Positions 46,061-55,328 of a stretch of DNA of 64,000 nucleotides are shown here, in pieces. The position numbers and the translations under genes are program-made. Position 1 is the stretch's first letter; every line of letters starts with the position of its first letter. The notes below the pieces were generated by a model, which was not told where the DNA came from, ran no database searches, and saw nothing but the letters and a program-made list of their open reading frames with translations. This stretch comes from Flavobacterium sp. UBA5153. Lineage in GTDB: Bacteria > Bacteroidota > Bacteroidia > Flavobacteriales > Flavobacteriaceae. The stretch is taken from positions 37,825 through 101,824 of the forward strand of contig DHXP01000003.1 in the NCBI GenBank assembly GCA_002413745.1, in the 5' to 3' direction.

Positions 46061-47407
46061 TCAGCTTGTTTTTCTGCCATTGATGGTTTCATATAATTCC
46101 AATGCATTCCCATCCGTCAAAAGGGATACATAATGGCAAATGTGCAATAGTCTTTTATACAAATCATCTTTATCCTCAAGGAATTTTTCGGGCAGCATCT
46201 TCAACAATAATTTATCATAATTTGAAGAGTTGCCATCAAACTTATTGTTAAATGCAGTGATGAATTTATCCAACAAAGTTTGAATAATTTGGTAACCCAC
46301 AATCTCTTTCTCAATCACCTCGCGACTTTGGTAAATATTTTTGACACTCAACTTAATGATATCGTCCATTTGGACTTTATATTTGCTCTTGTCTGTCAAA
46401 GCAAAAGGAAATCTTCCTTGTAAAATGGCGTCTTCATTCTCGATAAAAACCTTCACGGCGTCGTTTATTAAACTACCAATAGCCAAAGCTCTCAAATAAC
46501 TTATTCTGTCCTCTTTTGTGGTTAATGTTTTGTATTTTGAGGTATCAATACTGTCTTTTACCAGTTTTATCAAATATTCCAATGCAAAATCTTCGGAAAC
46601 CAAGCCCAAATTTATGCCATCTTCAAAATCGATAATCGTGTAGCAAATATCATCGGCGGCTTCGACCAAATAAGCCAAAGGATGCCTTTCGAAACCTATG
46701 TCGTTTCCGTTTTTATTTGAAATCATCCCCAATTCCAAAGCCACATCTTCGAAGAATTTTTTATCCGATTGAAAGAAACCGTATTTCTTGTCGGCAATGT
46801 TTTGAGTTGGTTTTTTGGGCAAACTTTCCTTTGGATATTTCATGAATGCGCCTAAAGTTGCATACGAAATTCGCAATCCGCCCTCAATTCCGGGACGACT
46901 TGCCGTGAGTACCGAAAATCCATTGGCGTTCCCTTCAAAATCAATTAAATCCTGCCATTCTTTATCCGATAATTGGTCTTTGTATTGCTGTCCTTTTCCA
47001 ATGGAAAAATATTCACCAATGGCTTTTTCGCCAGAATGACCGAAAGGCGGATTCCCGATGTCGTGTGCCAAGGATGCCGCGGCAACAATTGCCCCGAAAT
47101 CATTCGCTTGAAAACCATGAACTTCCTTCAAATGAGGATGTTTTTCAATGATTTTCTTGCCAACCAATCTCCCTATGGAACGCCCAACGACAGAAACTTC
47201 CAGGCTATGCGTCAATCGAGTGTGAACAAAATCAGTTTTCGAAAGCGGAATAACCTGCGTTTTGTCCTGCAAACTTCTAAAAGCCGACGAGAAAATGATT
47301 CGGTCATAATCAACCTCGAAACCGAGGCGTGTGTCGTCTTGTTCTATTCGTAATCTTTTGCTGGTGTCGCCTTGACGGCGTAGCGATAAAAGTTGTTCCC
47401 AGTTCAT
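46061..47407 (-). CDS. dgt: dGTPase-like deoxynucleotide triphosphohydrolase
   Basis: HD-domain enzyme that splits dNTPs to nucleoside and triphosphate, controlling dNTP levels and sometimes phage replication. The 448 residues include HTRLTHSLEV, the HD pair in AHDIGNPPFGHSGE and VEAADDICYTIIDFEDG. The Met at 47407 starts the family sequence (MNWEQLLSLRR). It converges with the DUF3078 gene, with a 3-base gap. Confidence 0.93.
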   Translation of the reverse strand: MNWEQLLSLRRQGDTSKRLRIEQDDTRLGFEVDYDRIIFSSAFRSLQDKTQVIPLSKTDFVHTRLTHSLEVSVVGRSIGRLVGKKIIEKHPHLKEVHGFQANDFGAIVAAASLAHDIGNPPFGHSGEKAIGEYFSIGKGQQYKDQLSDKEWQDLIDFEGNANGFSVLTASRPGIEGGLRISYATLGAFMKYPKESLPKKPTQNIADKKYGFFQSDKKFFEDVALELGMISNKNGNDIGFERHPLAYLVEAADDICYTIIDFEDGINLGLVSEDFALEYLIKLVKDSIDTSKYKTLTTKEDRISYLRALAIGSLINDAVKVFIENEDAILQGRFPFALTDKSKYKVQMDDIIKLSVKNIYQSREVIEKEIVGYQIIQTLLDKFITAFNNKFDGNSSNYDKLLLKMLPEKFLEDKDDLYKRLLHICHYVSLLTDGNALELYETINGRKTS

Positions 47408-47477
47408 TGGATTGAAGATTTTGGATTTGGATTCAAAGATAAAATAAAACTGATGTGTTTTATAAAGAAAAATCAAA

Positions 47478-47939
47478 TCAAATAGCCAATGCAGTACTGT
47501 TCTTGATTTCTCCCATCACAAAAACGCTATGCGTATTGCCAATGTTTTCGATAGTGGATAGCTTGTTCATCACAAAATCTTGATAACTGGGCATATCTTC
47601 GACCAAAATTTTCAACATAAAGTCATAATCGCCTGCAATGTTATAGCATTCGATGATTTCTGGGAGTGCCACGATGTCTTTTACAAAATTACTCCCCACA
47701 TTTTTGGCGTGTTCTTTGAGTCGAACATTACAAAAAACCGTCATTCCAAGATTGAGTTTTTTCTTGTCTAATAAAGCCACATATTTCATAATATAACCAT
47801 CGCGTTCCAGTCTTTTGATACGCTCATAAACCGGCGTAACCGTCAGGAATAATTTACTGGCCAGCTCTTTTGTATTGATATTGGAGTTGTCTTGCAGGTG
47901 TTTTAAGATCTGTAAATCGATGTTGTCAATATTTTCCAT
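47478..47939 (-). CDS. Lrp/AsnC-family transcriptional regulator
   Basis: A 153-residue regulator with an N-terminal winged helix (DNIDLQILKHLQDNSNINTKELASKL) and a C-terminal RAM effector domain (YNIAGDYDFMLKILVEDM). Such proteins sense amino acids. It is divergent from metE, and the shared intergenic region has three TTACTGT motifs, so methionine control is a reasonable inference. Confidence 0.93.
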   Translation of the reverse strand: MENIDNIDLQILKHLQDNSNINTKELASKLFLTVTPVYERIKRLERDGYIMKYVALLDKKKLNLGMTVFCNVRLKEHAKNVGSNFVKDIVALPEIIECYNIAGDYDFMLKILVEDMPSYQDFVMNKLSTIENIGNTHSVFVMGEIKNSTALAI

Positions 47940-47946
47940 AGTTTTT

Positions 47947-48082
47947 TTTACTGTTAAAATTCAATTCTAAATCTCTATTTCATACAAATTACTGTAAAAA
48001 TTATCAAATACAAATCATTTTACTAAAACAATGCGCTTATTTAAGTTTAAAATTCCATTACAATACATTTGTACAGTAAAAA
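47947..48082. promoter_or_regulatory. metE promoter with three candidate regulator sites
   Basis: TTTACTGTTAAA (47947-47958), TTACTGTAAAAA (47989-48000) and, inverted, GTACAGTAAAAA (48071-48082) share the core TTACTGT. The metE -7 box TACATTTG is at 48064-48071, with a TTTA-type upstream element near 48040, so the third site covers the expected start of transcription. Confidence 0.5.
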
Positions 48083-48096
48083 ACACTTTAAACGAT

Positions 48097-50421
48097 ATGA
48101 AAACAAACAATCTAGGTTACCCTCGAATTGGCAGCAACAGAGAACTTAAAAAAGCGAGCGAATTATACTGGGCTGGGGAAATTGCTGCCGATGAACTTTT
48201 GACAGTTGGAAAAAACATTCGTAAAGAAAATTGGCAACTGCAAGCTGAAACAGGAATAGATTTAATTCCTTCCAACGATTTTTCTTTCTACGATCAGGTT
48301 TTAGATTTAACTCTTACTTTGGGAGCAATTCCAAAACGTTATAGCGAAATTGCTAAAACAAACTCCCCCTTGGATTTGTATTTTGCAATGGCAAGAGGTT
48401 CGCAAAAAGAAGGACAAGACGTAGTGGCAATGGAAATGACCAAATGGTTTGACACCAATTACCACTATATAGTTCCCGAATTTACAAAAAACCAAAATTT
48501 CGAATTGTTTTCAACCAAAATAATCGATGAATTTAAAGAAGCGAATGATTTAGGAATTGTCACAAAACCAGTTTTAATTGGGCCTATTTCGTATTTACTT
48601 TTAGGAAAAGAAAAAGAAGAAGGTTTTCATAGAATTGACCTTATCGAAAAATTATTGCCTGTATATTTTGAAATCCTAAGCGCATTACAAACCGAAGGAG
48701 CCCAATGGATTCAGCTAGACGAACCCTTTTTAGCCTTGAACTTGACCGACAAAGAACGCAATACTATTACCTACGTTTACAATCAAATCAACAAAAATTT
48801 CCCTTCTTTAAAAATAATTTTGGCTAATTATTTTGACTGTTTTGGAGAGAATCTTGACACCGCTTTAGCTTTACCAGTCAATACTTTGCATTTAGATTTG
48901 GTACGTTGCTCTTCTCAATTGGATGATATTTTGGAATCAGGAAAATTAGCTCCTAACGTAAACCTTTCTCTTGGAGTTGTTGATGGAAGAAACATCTGGA
49001 AAAATGATTTCAAAAAATCTTTAGCTACCATCAAAAAAGCAACTGATGCTTTAGGTAAAGACAGAATTCTGATTGCTCCGTCTTGCTCACTTATTCACAG
49101 TCCGTGCGATTTAGATTTAGAAACCAATGATGCTACATTGACTCCCGAAATCAAACAATGGCTGGCTTTTGCCAAACAAAAAATTGAAGAAATAGTATTG
49201 CTGCAAAATTTTGCCTTGGGTGAAATAAGTTTGGTTGATTCTGTTTCTTTTCAACAAAATACGGTTGCCAATGAACGCCGTAAAACCTCAAAATTAATTC
49301 ATGATGATGCCGTGAAAAATCGTGTGGCAAGCATTACAAAAAGTGATGATGAAAGAGAAAATTCATTTGCCATTCGAAGAAAAAAACAAATTAAGGCTTT
49401 AAACCTTCCTTTGTTTCCAACCACAACAATCGGTTCTTTTCCACAAACAACTGAAGTGCGAAGTTGGAGAGCCAAATTCAAAAAAGGAGAATTGAGTCAA
49501 CAACAATATGACGCTTTACTCCAAAAAGAAACCACAGAAACCATTCGTTTTCAAGAAGAAACAGGAATCGATGTTTTGGTTCACGGAGAATTTGAACGCA
49601 ACGATATGGTAGAATATTTCGGAGAACAATTGGACGGATTTACCTTTACCAAAAACGGTTGGGTGCAAAGTTATGGTAGCCGCTGTGTGAAACCTCCAGT
49701 AATTTATGGTGATGTTTCCAGACCAAATCCAATGACTGTAAAATGGGCTGAATTTGCACAGTCGCTTACGCCAAAATGGGTAAAAGGAATGCTTACTGGA
49801 CCTGTAACCATCTTACAATGGTCATTTGTTCGTAACGATCAACCACGTTCTGAAACTTGTACGCAAATCGCTTTGGCGATACGTGATGAAGTAGTGGATT
49901 TAGAAAAAGCAGGAATCAAAATCATTCAAATTGATGAACCCGCCATTCGTGAAGGATTGCCTTTGCGTAAAGAAGAATGGGCAAACTATTTGAATTGGGC
50001 GATAAAAGCGTTTCGAATTTCAGCCAGTGGTGTAAAAGATGACACACAAATTCACACGCATATGTGCTATAGCGAATTCAACGATATTATTCAAAATATT
50101 GCCGATATGGATGCTGATGTAATCACAATTGAATGTTCGCGTTCGCAAATGGAATTATTGGACGTTTTTGCCGATTTTAAATACCCGAACGAAATAGGCC
50201 CTGGTGTTTATGACATTCATTCACCACGAGTTCCATCACGAAATGAAATGGTACAATTATTAGAAAAAGCCTCATCTGTTGTCCCAATTGATCAACTTTG
50301 GGTAAATCCTGATTGCGGTTTAAAAACCAGACATTGGGACGAAACTAAAAAAGCTTTAATAGAAATGGTCGCTGCTGCAAAAGAAATGCGAGTTGCCGTT
50401 GAGAACATTGCAACGGTTTAA
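48097..50421 (+). CDS. metE: Cobalamin-independent methionine synthase MetE
   Basis: Moves a methyl group from methyltetrahydrofolate-polyglutamate to homocysteine. The 774 residues have the N-terminal LGYPRIGSNRELKKA and the C-terminal catalytic barrel with zinc ligands in THMCYSEF and NPDCGLKTRHW and a conserved VLVHGEFERNDMVEYF. The Met at 48097 is the family start and lies 26 bases past the promoter box. Homocysteine would come from AhcY at 26.4 kb. Confidence 0.97.
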   Translation: MKTNNLGYPRIGSNRELKKASELYWAGEIAADELLTVGKNIRKENWQLQAETGIDLIPSNDFSFYDQVLDLTLTLGAIPKRYSEIAKTNSPLDLYFAMARGSQKEGQDVVAMEMTKWFDTNYHYIVPEFTKNQNFELFSTKIIDEFKEANDLGIVTKPVLIGPISYLLLGKEKEEGFHRIDLIEKLLPVYFEILSALQTEGAQWIQLDEPFLALNLTDKERNTITYVYNQINKNFPSLKIILANYFDCFGENLDTALALPVNTLHLDLVRCSSQLDDILESGKLAPNVNLSLGVVDGRNIWKNDFKKSLATIKKATDALGKDRILIAPSCSLIHSPCDLDLETNDATLTPEIKQWLAFAKQKIEEIVLLQNFALGEISLVDSVSFQQNTVANERRKTSKLIHDDAVKNRVASITKSDDERENSFAIRRKKQIKALNLPLFPTTTIGSFPQTTEVRSWRAKFKKGELSQQQYDALLQKETTETIRFQEETGIDVLVHGEFERNDMVEYFGEQLDGFTFTKNGWVQSYGSRCVKPPVIYGDVSRPNPMTVKWAEFAQSLTPKWVKGMLTGPVTILQWSFVRNDQPRSETCTQIALAIRDEVVDLEKAGIKIIQIDEPAIREGLPLRKEEWANYLNWAIKAFRISASGVKDDTQIHTHMCYSEFNDIIQNIADMDADVITIECSRSQMELLDVFADFKYPNEIGPGVYDIHSPRVPSRNEMVQLLEKASSVVPIDQLWVNPDCGLKTRHWDETKKALIEMVAAAKEMRVAVENIATV

Positions 50422-50442
50422 TATCAATAATTTATAACTAAA

Positions 50443-50482
50443 AATCCTTAGTAAATTGAGTGATTTACTAAGGATTAATTTT
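50443..50482. terminator. Intrinsic terminator between metE and the RDD gene
   Basis: AATCCTTAGTAAAT and ATTTACTAAGGATT form a 14-bp stem. T-runs follow on both strands. Confidence 0.88.
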
Positions 50483-50508
50483 TTAAATCTTTATTGTTTC
50501 AAATTCCG

Positions 50509-50988
50509 TCAAGGAAATAAAACAACACCCTTTTTTTTATTGAAATCGTGTTTTCGCACGACATAAGTATTAGAAAATAAATCGTGCAATCCTCTGACGT
50601 TAGTTCCCAAAAAAGTTAGACATTCAAAAGGAATAAAACGACTTAAGGTTCGTTTCATGACGGCATTGAAACCGGGTTTTGAACCGTCTTTTGTAACCAC
50701 GATTGTTTTTGAAAAATATTTGGCGAAAGTTCTTGAAAAATACATTTCAGTCAAAAAGTAGTAAAAAAATAGTATTACAAGCCAAAAAAATAATTTTTCG
50801 TAAGTTGTTGTAGATTCAGCCCAATTAGATAATGCATAAATACCTGTTATTTCACCTATGATAATAACTGTCGTTCCAATGCTGATCCAAATGACATATA
50901 CAATCAAAAAATCGAGGATGAAATTCAGCAAACGTTGCTCCCGTGAAGCCACCAAATCATCCGTGACAGTGAATTTTTTATTTTCCAT
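50509..50988 (-). CDS. RDD-family membrane protein
   Basis: A 159-residue protein with three predicted helices. ASREQRLLNFILDFLIVYVIW carries the Arg and Asp residues in the first helix that define the RDD family, and SRTFAKYFSKTIVV follows the second. The function is unknown; relatives include small ion-transport-like proteins. It converges with metE. Confidence 0.85.
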   Translation of the reverse strand: MENKKFTVTDDLVASREQRLLNFILDFLIVYVIWISIGTTVIIIGEITGIYALSNWAESTTTYEKLFFWLVILFFYYFLTEMYFSRTFAKYFSKTIVVTKDGSKPGFNAVMKRTLSRFIPFECLTFLGTNVRGLHDLFSNTYVVRKHDFNKKKGVVLFP

Positions 50989-51190
50989 TTTGAAGATATT
51001 TTGATTAATAAAAAGAAGTATTCATAGCAATAACCACCTCAAATATAGTGAATTATTTTTAAAATGGCGCAACGAATTTTGTTGTGGTTTTTTGTTTTCA
51101 AGGTTAATGTTTGTGCATACAGATTGTAAATTCGCTTGGTTTAGTTTTATCTTATTAATTCGCTTTGAATTTTTAAATATTTGTATTTTT
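50989..51190. other. AT-rich non-coding stretch
   Basis: No gene, repeat or hairpin that I can support. It forms the start of a 1.4-kb gene-poor strip. Confidence 0.5.
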
Positions 51191-51515
51191 CTATTTCCAA
51201 ATTTTCAATAAACTGTCTTTTAGATTGTCAATATTTTGTTTTAGCCCAATCCATTTATTACGATATATTTTATTTCCTTTATCATAATCATGTTTTAATT
51301 CCCTCAAAAGGTCAACTCCAAATAAATCTATTTGCCTTTCAACGGAGTAAAGCAATTCCTAAACTTCAGGGTCTAATGATTTTTATTTTTATTAAGTCCA
51401 GTAGTTTTGGGGCATAGGATTCTAAAAAACAATACGAAGGAGTGACTTTCTTAAATGCTCTATCATCTTCCAGAAACAGTTTAATTTCATTCTGTAAATC
51501 AAATTCGTTTTTCAT
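51191..51515 (-). pseudogene. Broken gene of unknown family
   Basis: From ATG at 51515 the frame reads MKNEFDLQNEIKLFLEDD and about 27 more residues, then is lost near an AATAAAAATAAAAATC tract around 51385. Another frame continues as SLDPEV, a TAG stop, ELLYSVERQIDLFGVDLLRE and on to a TAG at 51191. One frameshift plus one nonsense codon therefore separate two halves of what looks like a 108-residue protein. I do not recognise it. Confidence 0.65.
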
Positions 51516-51539
51516 TTCAATTGCTTTTATTTGTTTTTA

Positions 51540-52014
51540 TAACTCTCGTTTGCGGACACAGTTGAGAACCGTGAAACCAACCCATAGTTGATTTTCCAAC
51601 GGTTGCGACGTTTCTAAAAACCTTGTTTCTACTAATTCTTTTGTTTTTACATACTCTAATTGGAGTTGAGTCGACAAATGAAACACAAGTACAACTATCC
51701 AAACGATAGGTTTTTGCAAAAATTGTCATTGGCAAAAGCACGCTTTTCATTTGCTCTAAAAATCAATTGTAAGATACTGTATTTGAAAAATCCTTTTATG
51801 TATGTTTTTGCACATAAAAGATATAAAAGTGTTTAAAATAACGGAAATCACTTAAGTGAAATAATAAATAAATGGTAATTACTTCCGCCTTCGACATTGT
51901 TGGTGGTCGTTTTGATGGTTTACCCATAAGAAAAGGTTGGTTAGTTTTATCAAAATTTGCACAAAATTCATCAACAATACAAAAAATATCAGTAATTTTA
52001 TCAAAGCAAATCAC
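51540..52014 (-). pseudogene. IS982-family transposase remnant
   Basis: The N-terminal part (52014-51796) reads KITDIFCIVDEFCANFDKTN and FLMGKPSKRPPTMSKAEVIT, typical of IS982 transposases. After a central deletion of roughly 60-65 codons a second fragment (51750 to about 51555) has SFVDSTPIRVCKNKRI and GKSTMGWFHGSQL. The last third, including the rest of the catalytic core, is missing. No terminal inverted repeats could be assigned. This is a fossil, not a mobile element. Confidence 0.8.
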
Positions 52015-52444
52015 AAGGTAAAAATTTAGTTAATTATTTGTAATTCAACATGTTAAAAAACACACTGACTTTTGTCATTTTTTGCTAATTTTTCATCAAA
52101 CATTATTAATCGAGTTCAGGTTATTCGTTTGACCAGCAACTCTAACCTCAAATTGAGAACTGCAATTAAATAGAATTATACAAAACCATTTTAATTTATG
52201 CTTTTTATCTCATTGATTATCAATGACAAATGATGACAAAGGGAACAATGATAACCTAATTTTAATAGATTAATGATTAGATAATATTAACTTAACATCA
52301 GAGTGGAATAATTGATGTTCTTTTGCCATTGAAAATAAGAAACACTTATAATCGGAACCAAACGTTGATTATTCAGGTTTTTTAAGTAAAAAGAAATAAA
52401 ATAAATTTTTAATGAAATCTAATTCAAATTTAAAACAATCTAAA
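52015..52444 (+). promoter_or_regulatory. Long pst leader with candidate Pho-box-like repeat
   Basis: No gene in these 430 bases. TGACAAA occurs twice 10 bases apart (52224-52230 and 52234-52240), which on the - strand reads TTTGTCATCATTTGTCA, reminiscent of the CTGTCAT direct repeats bound by PhoB in proteobacteria. A further TTGTCAT lies at 52073-52079. No -7 box is clear. Confidence 0.35.
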
Positions 52445-53539
52445 ATGAAAAAGTTATTATTTTTTGGGGCTATATCTATTGGACTTATGTCTTTTAATAA
52501 CGCCAACATTGTTAATCCTCCTAAAACTGCCAATGCTAACAAAAACAACACTTCTATCGAAGTTGATGGTATCAGCCTTTCTGCTGCTGGTTCTACCTTT
52601 GCTGGACCTATTTACAAAGCGGCATTCAGTAAATACTTAAGTAAAACAGGAGTTACTGTTTCTTATGGTTTAACTGGATCAGGTGCTGGAATTCGCAGCC
52701 TAAAAGATAAAGTAGTAGATTTTTGTGGTAGTGATGCCTTTTTATCTGATGCTGAAATGAAAGAAATGTCTCCTGTAGTGCATATTCCTACTTGTAGTGG
52801 CGCTGTAGATGTTGCTTTTAACATCCCTGGAGTTAAATCAATTAAATTGACTCCTGCTTTGCTTACTAAAATTTTTATGGGACAAGTTACCAATTGGAAT
52901 AATCCAGAACTTAAAAAAATTAATGCTGGTGTAAAATTCCCTGATTTAGCCATAACAGTGGTTTATCGTTCTGATGGTAGTGGAACAACTGCAATATTCA
53001 GTGATTATATGAGTAAAATCAGCAAAGAATGGAGTGATAAAATTGGTGCTGGAAAATCTTTAAAATGGCCAGTAGGTATGGGTGCTAAAGGTAATCCTGG
53101 TGTTGCTGGAATTATTGGTTCAACTTCTGGTTCAATTGGATACATTGGTTCTGAATATGCAGAAATTAGAGATATTTCTTTCGCATCTATTCAAAACAAA
53201 GCCGGTAATTTCATCGCTCCTACAATCGAAGCCGTAAGTGCTGCCGGTAAAAGTGAAATTCCTGCTGATACTAGAGTAATGGAAACTAACTCTTCTGCTC
53301 CTAAAGCATATCCTATCAGTGGTTTTACTTGGATTATTCTTTATAAAAATCAAGATTACAATGGTCGTACATTCGAACAAGCTCAAGCTACCTTGAAACT
53401 TATTGATTGGATGTTAAACCCAGAAGTTCAGGCAATGGCAAAACAATTAAATTATGCTCCACTACCTGCAAAAGTTGTGAAAATGGCAAAAGGTATATTG
53501 AGAACTGTAACTTACAAAGGGAAAGTACTCTTAAAATAA
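52445..53539 (+). CDS. pstS: Phosphate-binding protein PstS, periplasmic copy
   Basis: A 364-residue solute-binding protein with signal peptide (MKKLLFFGAISIGLMSF, no lipobox Cys). Ligand-binding blocks include SAAGSTFAGPIY, YGLTGSGAGIRSL, DFCGSDAFLS and YRSDGSGTTAIF. The Met at 52445 begins the signal peptide; an in-frame ATG 33 bases earlier is less likely. It is the first gene of the Pst operon and has a close paralogue at its end. Confidence 0.95.
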   Translation: MKKLLFFGAISIGLMSFNNANIVNPPKTANANKNNTSIEVDGISLSAAGSTFAGPIYKAAFSKYLSKTGVTVSYGLTGSGAGIRSLKDKVVDFCGSDAFLSDAEMKEMSPVVHIPTCSGAVDVAFNIPGVKSIKLTPALLTKIFMGQVTNWNNPELKKINAGVKFPDLAITVVYRSDGSGTTAIFSDYMSKISKEWSDKIGAGKSLKWPVGMGAKGNPGVAGIIGSTSGSIGYIGSEYAEIRDISFASIQNKAGNFIAPTIEAVSAAGKSEIPADTRVMETNSSAPKAYPISGFTWIILYKNQDYNGRTFEQAQATLKLIDWMLNPEVQAMAKQLNYAPLPAKVVKMAKGILRTVTYKGKVLLK

Positions 53540-53570
53540 AACATTAAATTATTAACATTAAGGACATTAG

Positions 53571-54422
53571 ATGAATAGTGAAAAAATAACTAAAAACATA
53601 TTATTTATTGCATCCCTCACTTTAATCCTGCTAGTAAGCGGAATGGTTCTCACTTTAGTTAGTGGGGCCATTCCTGTTTTTGAAAAGTTTGGATTTCAGT
53701 TTATTTTTTCCGGCAAATGGGATCCAACGGAAGGCAGAGAAGAATATGGAGCACTTCCCTTTATAGTGGGTACAGTCATTACTTCTGTACTCGCTTTACT
53801 TATTTGTATTCCTTTTGCCTTTTCAACATCTTTGTTTATTGGGGAATATTACAAAGGAACTATCGTTGCGAAAATTATTGGAACAATGATCGATTTACTG
53901 GCTGGAATTCCATCTATTGTTTACGGACTTTGGGGATTTTACTATTTACGCCCATTGCTTATTAGTATGGGAAATGAAGCCCAGGGGTTTGGTATATTTA
54001 CCTCCAGTATCATCTTGGCCATTATGATTATTCCATACGCCACTTCCATTAGCACTGAAATTATCTCGTTAGTTCCCAATCATCTTAAAGAAGCAGCCTA
54101 TTCACTAGGGGCAACACGTATGGAGGTGGTTTTTAACGTTACGATTCCAGCAGCCCGATCAGGTATTATTGCGAGTTACATTTTGGCTTTGGGGCGTGCC
54201 CTTGGAGAAACTATGGCGGTAACTATGCTGATTGGAAATTCTAACCTTATTCCAACCGGAATATTTAGTTTGGGTAACACTATGGCCAGTGTTATTGCCA
54301 ATCAATTTGGTGAAGCAGATGGTTTAAAACTAAGTGCCTTAATTGCCATTGGACTCCTTTTGTTTGTTGTCACAGGACTTATCAACGGAATTGGTAAACT
54401 CATTATAAAGAAATTTGCATAA
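53571..54422 (+). CDS. pstC: Phosphate ABC transporter permease PstC
   Basis: A 283-residue inner-membrane permease with six predicted helices and the ABC-permease EAA-type loop EAAYSLGATRMEVVFNVTIPAA. DLLAGIPSIVYGLWG is a PstC signature. It pairs with PstA, whose gene begins 3 bases after its end. Confidence 0.95.
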   Translation: MNSEKITKNILFIASLTLILLVSGMVLTLVSGAIPVFEKFGFQFIFSGKWDPTEGREEYGALPFIVGTVITSVLALLICIPFAFSTSLFIGEYYKGTIVAKIIGTMIDLLAGIPSIVYGLWGFYYLRPLLISMGNEAQGFGIFTSSIILAIMIIPYATSISTEIISLVPNHLKEAAYSLGATRMEVVFNVTIPAARSGIIASYILALGRALGETMAVTMLIGNSNLIPTGIFSLGNTMASVIANQFGEADGLKLSALIAIGLLLFVVTGLINGIGKLIIKKFA

Positions 54423-54425
54423 ACC

Positions 54426-55322
54426 ATGTTGAAACTACTAAAATTGGATACATCATCCTCAAAAGGAAAGGAAAGCGAAAGAGTTATAAAAAATAAACTC
54501 TTTCAGGTTTTGGTTATTATTTTTGCCGTTATTGCTACGACCCCTATTCTCCTCATTCTTTACCAACTCATCCGTAAAGGAATTAGACAAATCAATTTCG
54601 ATTTTTTCACTAAAGTGGCTCCCGACTCTTGGGATGCCATGACCGCAATCAATAGCGGAAATGTTATTCCCGGAGGAATCCTCAATGGTATCGGGGGAAC
54701 GCTAATCATGGTTACTGTAGCCAGCATTATTGCCATCCCCTTAGGACTTTTAATTGGAATTTTTTTATATGAAAATGGGAATAAACGTTATGCCAACATC
54801 GTCCGCGATGTTTCAGATATTCTTCAGGGAGCCCCTTCTATTGTTTTAGGTGTTATTTCGTATATCTGGGTGGTAAAACACATTACCCATGGATTTTCAG
54901 CCTTAGCGGGAAGTGTTTCGCTCTCCATTATGATGCTACCACTGATTATCCGTTCTACAGAAGAAACTTTCAAAATGATTCCTGTTTCCATTAAAGAAGC
55001 CGGTCTGGCATTAGGGGTTCCTTATCACAAAATTATTTTAAGGGTATTAATACCCACAGGTTTAAGCGGGCTTTCAACAGGTATTCTTCTTGCCCTTTCG
55101 AGGGTAATAGGCGAAACTGCCCCTCTGATGATGACCGCATTGGGAAATCCTTCTTTAAGTTTTAATCTAAATAAACCTGTTGATGCAGTACCTCTACTCA
55201 TCTGGCAGTTTTATAACGATCCCAATATGGTTGACCTGATTTGGAGCTCATCATTATTTTTGGTAGCTTTGGTTCTAGTTCTTAATTTAATATCAAAACG
55301 AATTACTTCAAAAAGAAAATAA
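54426..55322 (+). CDS. pstA: Phosphate ABC transporter permease PstA
   Basis: A 298-residue permease with six helices. SDILQGAPSIVLGVISY and the EAA loop EAGLALGVPYHKIILRVLIPTG are present. It follows pstC almost without gap. Confidence 0.95.
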   Translation: MLKLLKLDTSSSKGKESERVIKNKLFQVLVIIFAVIATTPILLILYQLIRKGIRQINFDFFTKVAPDSWDAMTAINSGNVIPGGILNGIGGTLIMVTVASIIAIPLGLLIGIFLYENGNKRYANIVRDVSDILQGAPSIVLGVISYIWVVKHITHGFSALAGSVSLSIMMLPLIIRSTEETFKMIPVSIKEAGLALGVPYHKIILRVLIPTGLSGLSTGILLALSRVIGETAPLMMTALGNPSLSFNLNKPVDAVPLLIWQFYNDPNMVDLIWSSSLFLVALVLVLNLISKRITSKRK

Positions 55323-55328
55323 GCAAAT

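Noticed and set aside
51181..51417. A 78-codon frame on the + strand in the gene-poor strip
   Set aside because: It is antisense to the frameshifted gene on the - strand, whose two halves read better as protein.
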